Shown: positions 53,843-62,865 of the stretch, one piece after another | Position numbering within the stretch: the first letter of the stretch is position 1 | Layout: every line of letters begins with the position of its first letter | NCBI GenBank assembly: GCA_031296915.1 | Contig: JAVDPC010000020.1 | Coordinates: 1 to 64,000, forward strand | Reading direction: 5' to 3' | Length of the DNA: 64,000 bases | From: Cerasicoccus frondis | GTDB taxonomy: Bacteria > Verrucomicrobiota > Verrucomicrobiia > Opitutales > Cerasicoccaceae | Made by a program: the position numbers and the translations under genes | Notes under the pieces: model-generated | The model's database searches: none | Seen by the model: the letters and a program-made list of their open reading frames with translations, nothing else | What the model was told of the DNA's origin: nothing

Positions 53843-56701
53843 CTAAACGCCGATGGCCGCAAAGGCTTGGCGCACGTAGTTTCGCTTGTCCTGCAGATAC
53901 GCCAGCGCCTCGTCATGCGGCTCCAGTCCCAAGCTTAACCGCACGCGGCACAGCACGAGGTGAAGTTGCCAGGCATGCTCATCACGTATCGGTGAAAGAT
54001 AGTGGTTGGTCAGTCGCTTTTGCTTTTGCTTGCGAAGGGTGCGCGCGATGGAATGCGAGGGCGTGAGCATGCTGTCCGTCAGCGGCGTCGATAGATGGTC
54101 TATGATCGTGATGGCATCGTCTTTGGAAACAACTTCACGCTCGACCAAACGCTCGAGCGTCAAAGCCAATGCGCTGCGCACGTTTAAAATATTATCAGGT
54201 TGCTTCGCCGTCTTTACCAGTGCTGAAACGCATCGCGCACTCCCACACACCCTGAGCAGGATGATAGACAACAGCCAAAACGGGATGTCAATTTCCTGAC
54301 CGTAGGCGCCCATGTTTTCCGATGGATCGGTATCACCGATTTCATGAACGTCAATGGCCTGGATCAAGCGCGACTCCGCCAGCTCATCACGCCACATGGC
54401 CAAGATGCAGGCGGCGTAAAACGACGCATTGGACGTGGGTGAATCCAACAGCTTGATCACCGACTCACGGTATTGCTCAGGATCACGAAAGATCAACCAC
54501 AACGGCACACCTGATTCACCTGAAGCCAAGTGTTTCAAGGGATCTTCAACGCTCCGTGTCACAGGATTATCCTCCGGGCATTGCGGTGCGCCTTCCATGG
54601 CCATGCGCAACTCCTCCATGCTCACATTGCGGGACTTACCCTCGGCCCCATCCTTCACTGAAAGCGCTGCGGCAATGCCCGCCGCTTCACCCAGACGCTG
54701 CATATCACGCTGCATCCGAATACCATAAAAAACATTGGCGCGCATGCCCGCCGCACGACAGGCAATCCATACGTTAGCAAGGCTGCGCGGAAGCAACATG
54801 CGATAGGGCAACTCTGCCCGCAGTGGATAGCGAAACAGTCGACACACCCAGTAGAAGAAGATTGTTTCGTCGTCTTCGAATTCGAAATCAACCGAATGCG
54901 TATCCGCGTGGGCGCCCGCACGGCCAATGCTATCGTCAAACTGGCGTTGCGTGATCAGGTCATCCATTTCCAGGATATAATCCGTGGCGATATGGCGTGA
55001 TTCGCGGATGCCCAACAAAGGGGCGAAAAACAGGGGCAGCATCGACTCATTCCATTGCTCTTGATGGTATTGGGTGATGCCGATGAGTCGCGCCCGGGAG
55101 AGGTCGCACGCATCCGTTGCATTAACCCAGCCCGCATCAAAATTCCGAGCGCGCAACGTCAGATCCTCGTTCTCCCAGACCAAGGTAAACGCCGCTTGTG
55201 AAAAGGCCAAGGTGCGACTGTCCCCGACCCGGCCTGCGGTGAAGCTGGCGCCGGCATAGGAACATAAATCACCATCGCCCGTACTGTCTACATAAGCCTT
55301 GGCCTGAATGCGCGTTAGCTTGCCATTCACTACGGCGAGCACAGATTCAACAGACTGTTCATTTAACTCTGCATCGCAAAGTAAAGCGTTGCCAAAGAAT
55401 TGAACGCCCAGTTCATCGAACTCATTGAGGATCGCGATTTTCTTGGCTTCATGATGCCACGACCTGCCATCATCGACATAGCTGTCGCCCAGAAATAATT
55501 GTGTGAGTGTCGAAGTCCGCGCGCCAAGCTCTTCTTGCCGTCCTCCAGGCAGACCATAAAAATAACCAGTAATGCCTCCCCCAGCGCCAATGCCTCCAGG
55601 CAGCGGCGCAAACTCCAAGGCCAAAGTGTTGGCCCCCTGAGACGCGGCGGACAGAATTGCCAGCGAACCAGCCGTTCCCGCGCCTGCCACGAGGACGTCA
55701 CTTTGCATCTGCTGCTGAACCGGCAACGCGGCGCTCTTTATGTCCTTAAGTATGGCAAGCTTATCCCGGCCAATGCCGGACTTGATCGAGAGCACAGAAC
55801 TCGCGCCCCACTGATGACGCTCTGCAATCCCACCAAGTGCAACGCCAGTGAATGCGGGACTCAGCACCATCAGATTGGTCGGCAAACCATCAGGTAGCGA
55901 TTGCTCCTGGCTCTCATAAGTGAGGAATGGCGTCACTGAAGTATGGCTGATGAGTGGGCAATGATCCGCCACGACGTTCTCACGCAAATCACGAAGTCTC
56001 GAGAGGACTGCGTTGTGCCAAGGCTCTCCCGCGTCTTCCCAAACCAGTTGACGCTCCGTCGAACGAACAGCCTTCAGCCAGCGCATGCCGCGAGCTTCGG
56101 CAAAGCTGGCATAGCGTCCGTCCAACTCATCCCAATGCGTGGACTGTAATACGATGCGACTATAGCCACAGCTCGGCGCGCGCACTGGAGCCTCGCTGGA
56201 CTGCGGCAGACAGCCCAAAAGCGAGCCGTCCTCAGTGGCGTCCACCCAGCTGCTGGCGCGCACTCTTCTAAAGCCTTCCTTGGTGGCGTAAATCACCGCT
56301 GCCAACGCGTCATCCTGGTATTGCACGGCAACTGGCATTGCGTAAAGCAGAGTCGTGATCGTGTCACTTTGCGTTAGTAAGCGCGCGGCGAATATTTCCG
56401 CGCAAGCTGCGTCAAGACATGTGTCCGTGACTGCAGATTGACTTTTTAGCTTCTGCAAAAAGAGCTCCCAATCGGAACCGAATGAGCCATCCACCAATGT
56501 ATTTTCCAACGCAATCGTGGACTCCCAAAGGAGCTGACCTCCTGCGTCACACAGGAGAACCTTCCGCCCTGACTCGGCGAGTTTTACGGCGGCAGCAAAG
56601 CCAATGTAGCCTGCTCCATTGACCACAACGTCAAAAGACTCTGCATACAGATCGGGGATAAGCGAATTGGATTTTATCGGTGGGTAGGAAAGTGAAATCA
56701 T
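53843..56701 (-). CDS. FAD-dependent oxidoreductase with two Rossmann modules
   Basis: 952 residues, with two dinucleotide-binding motifs: VVNGAGYIGFAAAVKLAESG near 25-45 and VLVAGAGTAGSLAILSAASQ near 332-350. The second module fits the FAD_oxidored family (PGGIGAGGGITGYFYGLPGG and DSTGDGDLCSYAGA are typical). The last 230 residues are a helical region with HEAT-like features (LEDPEQYRE..., SALALTLERLV). No signal peptide. Related proteins often accompany glycan-use genes in Verrucomicrobiota and Planctomycetota; the substrate is not known. It is divergent from lacI with 65 bp between the starts. Confidence 0.75.
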   Translation of the reverse strand: MISLSYPPIKSNSLIPDLYAESFDVVVNGAGYIGFAAAVKLAESGRKVLLCDAGGQLLWESTIALENTLVDGSFGSDWELFLQKLKSQSAVTDTCLDAACAEIFAARLLTQSDTITTLLYAMPVAVQYQDDALAAVIYATKEGFRRVRASSWVDATEDGSLLGCLPQSSEAPVRAPSCGYSRIVLQSTHWDELDGRYASFAEARGMRWLKAVRSTERQLVWEDAGEPWHNAVLSRLRDLRENVVADHCPLISHTSVTPFLTYESQEQSLPDGLPTNLMVLSPAFTGVALGGIAERHQWGASSVLSIKSGIGRDKLAILKDIKSAALPVQQQMQSDVLVAGAGTAGSLAILSAASQGANTLALEFAPLPGGIGAGGGITGYFYGLPGGRQEELGARTSTLTQLFLGDSYVDDGRSWHHEAKKIAILNEFDELGVQFFGNALLCDAELNEQSVESVLAVVNGKLTRIQAKAYVDSTGDGDLCSYAGASFTAGRVGDSRTLAFSQAAFTLVWENEDLTLRARNFDAGWVNATDACDLSRARLIGITQYHQEQWNESMLPLFFAPLLGIRESRHIATDYILEMDDLITQRQFDDSIGRAGAHADTHSVDFEFEDDETIFFYWVCRLFRYPLRAELPYRMLLPRSLANVWIACRAAGMRANVFYGIRMQRDMQRLGEAAGIAAALSVKDGAEGKSRNVSMEELRMAMEGAPQCPEDNPVTRSVEDPLKHLASGESGVPLWLIFRDPEQYRESVIKLLDSPTSNASFYAACILAMWRDELAESRLIQAIDVHEIGDTDPSENMGAYGQEIDIPFWLLSIILLRVCGSARCVSALVKTAKQPDNILNVRSALALTLERLVEREVVSKDDAITIIDHLSTPLTDSMLTPSHSIARTLRKQKQKRLTNHYLSPIRDEHAWQLHLVLCRVRLSLGLEPHDEALAYLQDKRNYVRQAFAAIGV

Positions 56702-56750
56702 AACAATCTACCTACTCTAGCAGCAACACGCTTGACGTCAGCCTACTTGC

Positions 56751-56766
56751 TATTCAAACATTTGCA
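56751..56766. promoter_or_regulatory. Probable LacI operator overlapping the lacI start
   Basis: TATTCAAACATTTGCA (56751-56766) touches the lacI ATG. Its reverse complement TGCAAATGTTTGAATA recurs exactly at 57836-57851, just downstream of lacI and in front of the PEP-CTERM/pectate-lyase genes. The core CAAAcaTTTG is an even palindrome except for the centre. The exact 16-bp recurrence at two control points of one locus suggests the LacI protein binds it. The lacI gene has no Shine-Dalgarno sequence in this space. Confidence 0.5.
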
Positions 56767-57786
56767 ATGGCCGCAAACGTGACGATCAAAGACATCGCCA
56801 AAGAGGCTGGCGTACATTTTTCCACGGTGTCGCTTGCGCTCCGCAACGATCCCCGACTCTCCCCGGCAACGAAGGAGCGCATTCAAGTCATTGCGGATAA
56901 ATTGGGCTATGTGCCCAATGCCTCACTCAAAGCCTTGTGCGCTTATCGCGAAGCCAATCGACCACACCCGATTCGCAGCGGCTTAGCTTACCTGAGCGAC
57001 AAACCACTCGGTGACGCCTTTGGCGGAATGGTCTTTAAACACGCTCACGACCAAGCGGCCAAGCTAGGCTACAACCTACAGTTTTATAATCTGAATGAGA
57101 AAGGCATTACTTTAAACCGCCTTCGCTCCATCTGGTGGAATTGCGGCTTGAAAGGCGTGCTGATTGGCTCTTTTGGCAAAGCCGGCAGCGAACTCGACGA
57201 TGACTGGAAGCAATGGATTTGCGTCGCCTTTGGCTATTCGGTGCAAAGTCCAAATTTCAATCGCGCCGTTCAGGATCACTTCACCAACATGACCCGGCAC
57301 CTGCAGATTTTAAGGCAGCGAGGCTACCGGCGCATCGGCCTACACTTGCCCAGCAGCCTGAGCCAACGCACACACGGCCTGCTGCACGGCGCCTATCTCT
57401 ACGATCAGGTCAGTAATAAATCACCGCGCATCCCCATCCTCAGCAAGCACATCACCAAGCCCGCAGAGTTGTTGGAATGGATTCGAAAGCACAAGCTCGA
57501 CTTGGTCATGGCTGAGGCCGATACCTACCAGTTACTGCGGAAAACCAAATTAAAAATGCCCCAGGACATCGGCTTTTCCCTGCTTTCCTGGAAAAGCTAT
57601 GCCAAGGATAATCCCAAGCACTGCGCCGGCTTTGACATGAAGGCCGAGACCTTGGCTGAGAATTCAATTTCGTTTTTAGTCTCACAAATCCATGAAAACA
57701 ATTATGGGCTTTCCGAGACCCCAAAGTGCCTGATGGTTACCGGTCAGTTTCAAGATGGTGAGACGATTCGCGCCACCCAAAATTGA
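56767..57786 (+). CDS. LacI-family transcriptional regulator
   Basis: 339 residues. The DNA-binding head is VTIKDIAKEAGVHFSTVSLAL (residues 5-25) with the hinge helix near 50-60 (KLGYVPNASLKAL; the usual AR pair is absent, replaced by a Leu-Cys-Ala-Tyr stretch). The sugar-binding core is periplasmic-binding-like (GVLIGSFG, YRRIGLHLP). It sits between divergent glycosidase/symporter/oxidoreductase genes and the downstream PEP-CTERM/beta-helix genes, so it most likely controls both. No signature identifies the inducer. Confidence 0.88.
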   Translation: MAANVTIKDIAKEAGVHFSTVSLALRNDPRLSPATKERIQVIADKLGYVPNASLKALCAYREANRPHPIRSGLAYLSDKPLGDAFGGMVFKHAHDQAAKLGYNLQFYNLNEKGITLNRLRSIWWNCGLKGVLIGSFGKAGSELDDDWKQWICVAFGYSVQSPNFNRAVQDHFTNMTRHLQILRQRGYRRIGLHLPSSLSQRTHGLLHGAYLYDQVSNKSPRIPILSKHITKPAELLEWIRKHKLDLVMAEADTYQLLRKTKLKMPQDIGFSLLSWKSYAKDNPKHCAGFDMKAETLAENSISFLVSQIHENNYGLSETPKCLMVTGQFQDGETIRATQN

Positions 57787-57809
57787 GATGACCGCAGTGG
57801 GCTAGATCC

Positions 57810-57844
57810 ACATTTGCATTCAAAATACATCTGAATGCAAATGT
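57810..57844. promoter_or_regulatory. Perfect 13-bp inverted repeat containing the shared lacI-locus motif
   Basis: ACATTTGCATTCA (57810-57822) and TGAATGCAAATGT (57832-57844) are perfect inverted arms around a 9-bp centre. The right arm runs into the 16-bp motif also found at 56751-56766. It could be a double operator. As a terminator of lacI it is weak, because no T-run follows on either strand. Confidence 0.55.
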
Positions 57845-57886
57845 TTGAATAAAGCATGCCTTGTCTAGCCCCTTTACTTGCGGCAA

Positions 57887-57900
57887 TGTAAACGCTCACA
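57887..57900. promoter_or_regulatory. LacI/CcpA-type operator (cre-like)
   Basis: TGTAAACGCTCACA agrees with the general LacI/CcpA operator pattern (TGWAARCGYTWNCW) at 13 of 14 positions, including the central CG. It lies 38 bp before the PEP-CTERM gene start, upstream of a TATAAT box at 57924-57929. The neighbouring LacI protein, or another member of the family, may bind here to control the beta-helix operon. Confidence 0.5.
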
Positions 57901-57938
57901 CCTCAAACAACGTACGTTAACCCTATAATACTCATCGA

Positions 57939-58835
57939 ATGAAAAACTTGTTCATCCCAACCAGCGCGCTGTTGCTTTCCGGCGTAATTCTGCCCCTGAG
58001 CGCCGCTACGATTCTGGAATACAATGGCGCCGATAGCTATGTCGACAGCGATCAATCATTCGCACGCACGGCGACTAATTCAGGCTCAGGCCCTTACGTT
58101 TCGGATAACCCCTTCAGCGATAGCTCGCAGCTCAGCCCCTCTTCAGATTACACCGGTCCGACATTTTACGGCGGCTATATCTACACCAGCTCCGCTGTGG
58201 AAGGCTACCTTTCCTCACGCCAACAAATCCGCGATTATGCATCGGGCGATCAGATTTTCGTGCAAGCCTATCGTGGCGGTGGTTGGGCCGACACAACCTT
58301 GAGCCTACATGGCATCTACATTTTCAATCAGGCAGACTTCAATTCCGGTTTCGAATCAGGGTCCATCGCTTTGGATGGCGTATCACTCAGTTGGACCGGT
58401 TACATCAACACAGTGGATGCGTCGTCAACCTTCGATGGACGCCTGGCAATCCAGAAAGACGGCTCCTACTACTTGTCCCAGACAACGATCGACCTGGCGC
58501 AAGGCTCCGGCAGTTTTTCCATTTCCGGAAGCACTCTGAGCAATGAGCTCTGGGCGGTTTATGATCCCAGCACCAGCTTGGATTTCGACGCCAGCTCAGC
58601 CAGCTTCAATAGCTTGGAACTCACTTCCATAACCGCTGTAGGCCTCTACTACGAGGAAGATGGTTGGGGTGGTTCTGACGCCGCAACAACATCCTTTGGC
58701 TTGGGCATCAAAACCTTCGAAGCCACTGGAACCGTCATCCCGGAAAAGTCACAAGTGAGCGTGCTCTTCGGAATCATTTCTTTGGTGATTGCCGGCGCTT
58801 ATCATCGCCAGCGTAAGGCGACGCAAGGCGCGTAA
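57939..58835 (+). CDS. Secreted protein with PEP-CTERM-like sorting tail
   Basis: 298 residues, family not recognised. Signal peptide (TSALLLSGVILPLSAA), a serine- and glycine-rich beta-sandwich body (two similar halves with SIALDGVSLSWTGYI and SFSISGSTLSNELW), and a C-terminal tail VIPEKSQVSVLFGIISLVIA followed by basic AYHRQRK. PEK in place of PEP makes the sorting motif a variant. Its place before the beta-helix protein and under a LacI-type operator suggests a role in the same polysaccharide system. A TATAAT box only 9 bases before the ATG hints at a very short or absent leader. Confidence 0.72.
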   Translation: MKNLFIPTSALLLSGVILPLSAATILEYNGADSYVDSDQSFARTATNSGSGPYVSDNPFSDSSQLSPSSDYTGPTFYGGYIYTSSAVEGYLSSRQQIRDYASGDQIFVQAYRGGGWADTTLSLHGIYIFNQADFNSGFESGSIALDGVSLSWTGYINTVDASSTFDGRLAIQKDGSYYLSQTTIDLAQGSGSFSISGSTLSNELWAVYDPSTSLDFDASSASFNSLELTSITAVGLYYEEDGWGGSDAATTSFGLGIKTFEATGTVIPEKSQVSVLFGIISLVIAGAYHRQRKATQGA

Positions 58836-58853
58836 TAGCTCCCGGGAACCTGC

Positions 58854-58942
58854 ATCCAGTTTTTGACTGGATCACTAGATCGAAAGAAAATTAAGCTCAG
58901 GCGCAGAGGCTGAAATTAGCCTCTCGTGTCTCTGCGAGGAGG
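58854..58942 (+). other. Leader hairpins before the beta-helix gene
   Basis: Three structures can form: ATCCAGT/ACTGGAT (58854-58872, 5-base loop); AGAGGCT/AGCCTCT (58905-58924); and CGCAGAG/CTCTGCG (58902-58936), which excludes the second because both use 58905-58908. The Shine-Dalgarno stretch GAGGAGG (58936-58942) lies beside them, and CCTC at 58920-58923 could pair with it. It is a candidate for translational control. Pairing is seen; function is not. Confidence 0.4.
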
Positions 58943-58953
58943 ACCGTACCCCC

Positions 58954-60762
58954 ATGAAATGCATCACTCAGCTTGTGTTTAAGAAAAAAAAGACCGCTTC
59001 TCTCCTGACGCTCGCGTTGACCGTTGGCGCGCAGCTTTACAGCGCTGACGCTGCTTCAGCAAGCGAGGCAACCGGAGAATCTTGGCGAAGTGATCTTTAC
59101 GGAGAAAATTGGACGCCGCCCGAAAACCTTGAATACGGCAAGGACAAGCTGATCCAGGATTTTTCTTACGCTGGGTATGCCATGGGAGAACGCCCGATCC
59201 CAAGCTGGGACACGGCTCCGACTTTCAATGTGCTGGAGTATGGCGCCGATCCGGAAGGTAATGCGGACAGCACCGAGGCCATCCAGCAGGCAATCAACAA
59301 TGCGTCATCCGTGCGCGGACCAGCCGTTGTTTATCTGCCGGCAGGGACGTATCACGTTTCTCCAAACGAAGATAGCAAGAGCGTGCTTCGCATCAGTGCG
59401 AGCAATGTCTTAGTACGCGGAGACGGATCTGATAAAACCCGGATCCTCAATACTTCCACCGAAATGCGCGGCAAGCAGATCATAATGGCGACGCCGCAAA
59501 ACTACACGGAGTGGGCCAAGGCGGAAGGCCCGGTCACCTTGATCCGTGCGGACCTGCTGACCCCCACCACGCGGATACCGGTTGAAAGCATCGCCGGGTT
59601 TACGCCGGGCGAAGTCATCATCCTCCGAGGAGACCCTACGCCCGCCTGGATCGAGGAGCACAAGGAAGCTGAAGGCTGGCTCGGCTATGAGCATAAGATC
59701 GGCAACATCCTCTACCTGCGCCGCATTGTGGCAGTTGATGAAGCCGCCCAGGAATTGATCATCGACATCCCCACCCGCTATGCGCTCAAGGTCCGAGACA
59801 ACGCATGCGTTTATCCTAAGAGAGGGCTCCTGCACGATGTCGGCCTGAAAGGCTTTTCCATCGCCAATGTGGAGCACGCCGGCCAGGACGGCTGGGCATC
59901 CCTCGACTTTGCCTCACCAGATGGCGCCTACACGAAGCGCTTGGCCGAAGGCTATGGACTCGACCCCGACTTTGCGCAGAAAAAGAAAAGCGCTTACGAC
60001 GTGCATTTCTCATTCGCCATTGCCTACTACGGCGTGGTCGATGGTTGGATAGAAGATGTGAAAAGTTATCTGCCCGACGGCAATGCGCGCGGCAGCAACA
60101 TTCTCTCCAACGGAATCCGCCTTAAGGAATGCCTTAACGTAACCGTGGCAAACTGCTCGATGGGCCACACGCTCTATGGCGGCGGCGGCGGCAATGGCTA
60201 TATGTTCCGCCTCGATAACAGCAATGAGTGCCTGCTCGAATACTGCCATGCAGAGGCGGCTCGCCACGGTTTTTCGCTCTCGGGCATGGCCACTTCCGGC
60301 AACGTGCTCTTCCACTGCTTCGACAAAGACACCGCAACCCAGGCCGGAGGCGATCGCGTGACGGGTGGCCGCGGCAGCGACAGCCACATGTATTTCAGCC
60401 ACTCCAATCTCTATGACAACTGTGTTGCCGACAATAGCTGGTTTGAAGCGCGTGACCGCTTCTATAAAAAAATGTCGAAGCCTACGCATAACACGACATC
60501 GGCCCAAACCGTATTTTGGAACACCACCGGGCTTTCCAACTCCTACCATGACTATGTCATCTCTTCGGTTCAGGGGGATTACGGCTACGTCATCGGCACC
60601 CAGGGCGCGGTTGATCAGGTCAACACCGAGCCCAATTATCCAGAGCGAAAAGTCGTGACCGATCCAGTTGACCACGTCGAAGGCGTGGGCCAAGGCAACA
60701 CGCTTGAGCCAGCCTCTCTCTTCCTCGATCAACGCGCCAAAAGACTGAAGCAAGAAAGCTGA
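58954..60762 (+). CDS. Secreted pectate-lyase-like right-handed beta-helix protein
   Basis: 602 residues. Signal peptide after a strongly basic start (KKKKTASLLTLALTVGAQLY). The conserved opening of Pectate_lyase_3 domains is clear: FNVLEYGADPEGNADSTEAI, then VVYLPAGTYHVS. Beta-helix rungs follow (NGIRLKECLNVTVANCSMGH, NECLLEYCHAEAARHGFSLS). Such proteins are often polysaccharide lyases or epimerases; activity cannot be assigned. It has a strong Shine-Dalgarno, unlike most genes around it, and lies 118 bp downstream of the PEP-CTERM gene and 29 bp before manA. Confidence 0.82.
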   Translation: MKCITQLVFKKKKTASLLTLALTVGAQLYSADAASASEATGESWRSDLYGENWTPPENLEYGKDKLIQDFSYAGYAMGERPIPSWDTAPTFNVLEYGADPEGNADSTEAIQQAINNASSVRGPAVVYLPAGTYHVSPNEDSKSVLRISASNVLVRGDGSDKTRILNTSTEMRGKQIIMATPQNYTEWAKAEGPVTLIRADLLTPTTRIPVESIAGFTPGEVIILRGDPTPAWIEEHKEAEGWLGYEHKIGNILYLRRIVAVDEAAQELIIDIPTRYALKVRDNACVYPKRGLLHDVGLKGFSIANVEHAGQDGWASLDFASPDGAYTKRLAEGYGLDPDFAQKKKSAYDVHFSFAIAYYGVVDGWIEDVKSYLPDGNARGSNILSNGIRLKECLNVTVANCSMGHTLYGGGGGNGYMFRLDNSNECLLEYCHAEAARHGFSLSGMATSGNVLFHCFDKDTATQAGGDRVTGGRGSDSHMYFSHSNLYDNCVADNSWFEARDRFYKKMSKPTHNTTSAQTVFWNTTGLSNSYHDYVISSVQGDYGYVIGTQGAVDQVNTEPNYPERKVVTDPVDHVEGVGQGNTLEPASLFLDQRAKRLKQES

Positions 60763-60791
60763 AGCGCCAGCCTGGCAGCCAATTCATCGGG

Positions 60792-61877
60792 ATGGCCGCT
60801 TTACCACCCTTCTTTCGACTCCCGCCAAATCGCGTTTGGCGCAGTTATCTGGGCGGACGTTTTCTGGACGCTCTCGAAGGCAAATCCAAAGCCGACGACA
60901 GCCATTTCCCCGAGGACTGGATTGGCTCGCTGACCGCAGCAAAAAATCCACCGGACGGCGGCGGCGGTGATGGCGTCGCACGCGTGGAATTCGCAGGCCA
61001 AACACATCGCCTCACCGAGCTTCTGAATTCTAATCCAGAATACTTCCTGGGATCAGCGCACTTGGCGCGGCATGGTTGCGATCCACGTATTTTAATCAAG
61101 TACATCGACGCCTCCATTCGCCTGCACTTGCAGGTACACCCCACAGCGGCGTTTGCTCAAAAACACTTAAACGCGCCAGCGGGCAAAACGGAAGCCTACT
61201 ATGTTTTAGCCGCGCGTCCGGAGATTCGTGATCCGCATCTCTACCTTGGCTTTCACACGCCGCCCACCAAGCAGCAACTGAAACGCTGGATCGAGGAGCA
61301 GGCGATTGACTCGCTGCTGGCGAGCATGAACCGGGTAGCCGTCACCCCTGCCGATGTCCTCTTGGTGCCCGGCGGTCTCCCCCATGCCTTGGGAGCAGGT
61401 CTCTTCCTGGTTGAACTGCAGGAGGCCTCCGATCTGGTCGTCCGTTTTGAATTCGAGCGAGGCGGTTATGTGCTGCCGGAAGACTCCCGCTTCATGGGGA
61501 AAGGCTTGGACTTTTGTTTGGATGTTTTCAACGCCGCGCCCTGCACAATGAATGACATTCAGGCAACCTTGCGCTGTCCGGCAAAGCCCGTCGCGGAGCT
61601 ATCCACGCATGCTCGGTTGGAATCACTGATTGGCCCCGAGCAGACCGACCGCTTTCGGCTGAAGCAAGTTCACTTCACCGGCGAGTTCAACCTGCCGATC
61701 AACGCGTTCACAATTGCAATAGTGGCGCACGGCGCCTGCCGCCTGGAGGCCGCTGGCCAAAGCCTAAGCCTCGCTTGCTACGACAAGTGCCTCCTGCCAC
61801 ATGGAGCCGAGTCGATCCGCATCCGCCCACTTGGCAACGAACCCGCTGCCCTGCTCCTTTGCGAGCCACCCGCATAG
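60792..61877 (+). CDS. manA: Mannose-6-phosphate isomerase, class I
   Basis: 361 residues. Interconverts mannose-6-phosphate and fructose-6-phosphate. Zn ligands of the cupin fold are visible: Gln114 and His116 in LHLQVHPT, Glu134 in GKTEAYYVL and His198 in PGGLPHALGAG. The N-terminus is a little shorter than in E. coli ManA and the C-terminal jelly-roll is complete. It would route mannose from the locus into glycolysis. The gene follows the beta-helix gene by 29 bp on the same strand and is probably co-transcribed. Confidence 0.83.
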   Translation: MAALPPFFRLPPNRVWRSYLGGRFLDALEGKSKADDSHFPEDWIGSLTAAKNPPDGGGGDGVARVEFAGQTHRLTELLNSNPEYFLGSAHLARHGCDPRILIKYIDASIRLHLQVHPTAAFAQKHLNAPAGKTEAYYVLAARPEIRDPHLYLGFHTPPTKQQLKRWIEEQAIDSLLASMNRVAVTPADVLLVPGGLPHALGAGLFLVELQEASDLVVRFEFERGGYVLPEDSRFMGKGLDFCLDVFNAAPCTMNDIQATLRCPAKPVAELSTHARLESLIGPEQTDRFRLKQVHFTGEFNLPINAFTIAIVAHGACRLEAAGQSLSLACYDKCLLPHGAESIRIRPLGNEPAALLLCEPPA

Positions 61878-61944
61878 TTGTTCCCCGCATGTGAGGCGGA
61901 TGCATCGCAATAGGGATGTTTCTAAAAGCGACCGCCAATCAGCG

Positions 61945-62778
61945 TTAGCTAACCAAGTCCCTCGGGTTTCCACGAATCTTCAGGCGCGGCTTTTCAATCC
62001 GCACGCTTCGGAGCGCGCCTGCTTCCATGATCTCATACTCCACGGGCTTGGCGGCATAACCGCCCGCCAACAGTTTGCGCATGCGGTAAATGCGTTTGGC
62101 GCGCTGCAAGCGGTTTTGGGGAATCGTGACGCCGTCCATGGCATTCTCGCTCGATGTCTTGCCCTCGGTGCTGCTTAAATTCTCCCCGTGCCAGGCAAAG
62201 ATGCCGATTGGCTCGCGCACGACCCCCAAATCAGCCCCCAGCTCCATCTGCCGACGAAACCACAGGTGATCCGCAATCAGCCGGTAGCTCGCATCGTAGG
62301 GATGCCGCTCCCAGAGCTTGCGCCGGTAAATAAACGAGCAAGTTTGCACCGGCATGTGCCAGTAAGCATCGATCAGCTTGGGCGTGATGACCTGCTTAAA
62401 CAGCTGCAGGAACTGCCCTTTGCCGTCCACCATCACCGTTGGCCCGAGCGCGGCGTCCAGCCCATCCTGCTCCAGCAAATCCAGGGCCCGGGAGACCCCT
62501 GCGCGGTTGAGCTGCTCATCCGTGTTCAGGTGGATGACCACCTCGCCGCTCGCCCGGCCTGCGGCTTTATTCAGCGCATCGTACATGCCCTGGTCCGGCT
62601 CGGAGCGCCAATTAACATCCGGCTGCCCTTCGAGGAATTCCAACGTCCCATCGTTACTGCCGCCGTCGGCGATCACGTGCTCGAAATCCCGCCCTTGCAG
62701 CGCATGTCGCACCGACGCCACGCAATCCGATAAAAAGCGGAGGCCATTGAAGCTGGGCGTGATGACGCTGATTTTCAT
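61945..62778 (-). CDS. Family 2 glycosyltransferase
   Basis: 277 residues from the ATG giving MKISVITPSFNGLRFLSDCV, the usual GT-A opening. The nucleotide-binding IADGGSNDGT is near 36-45 and the metal-binding region is HLNTDEQLNR. The C-terminal third is basic and lacks membrane helices. The frame is open for 34 more codons upstream, but those run into the MITE and have no family similarity. Likely role is addition of a sugar to a surface polysaccharide or lipid carrier. The upstream gene on the same strand is the broken glycosidase-like gene. Confidence 0.85.
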   Translation of the reverse strand: MKISVITPSFNGLRFLSDCVASVRHALQGRDFEHVIADGGSNDGTLEFLEGQPDVNWRSEPDQGMYDALNKAAGRASGEVVIHLNTDEQLNRAGVSRALDLLEQDGLDAALGPTVMVDGKGQFLQLFKQVITPKLIDAYWHMPVQTCSFIYRRKLWERHPYDASYRLIADHLWFRRQMELGADLGVVREPIGIFAWHGENLSSTEGKTSSENAMDGVTIPQNRLQRAKRIYRMRKLLAGGYAAKPVEYEIMEAGALRSVRIEKPRLKIRGNPRDLVS

Positions 62779-62865
62779 GGAGCTGTTTTTTGAGGAAAAA
62801 TGGAAAAGGATAAAGTTTGGAGATAAAGATGCCGCCATCAACAGCTTTAATTGGAAAACACTCCC

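Noticed and set aside
57810..57844. Rho-independent terminator of lacI
   Set aside because: The stem is perfect but AT-rich and no T-run follows; an operator role fits better with the 16-bp motif shared with 56751-56766.
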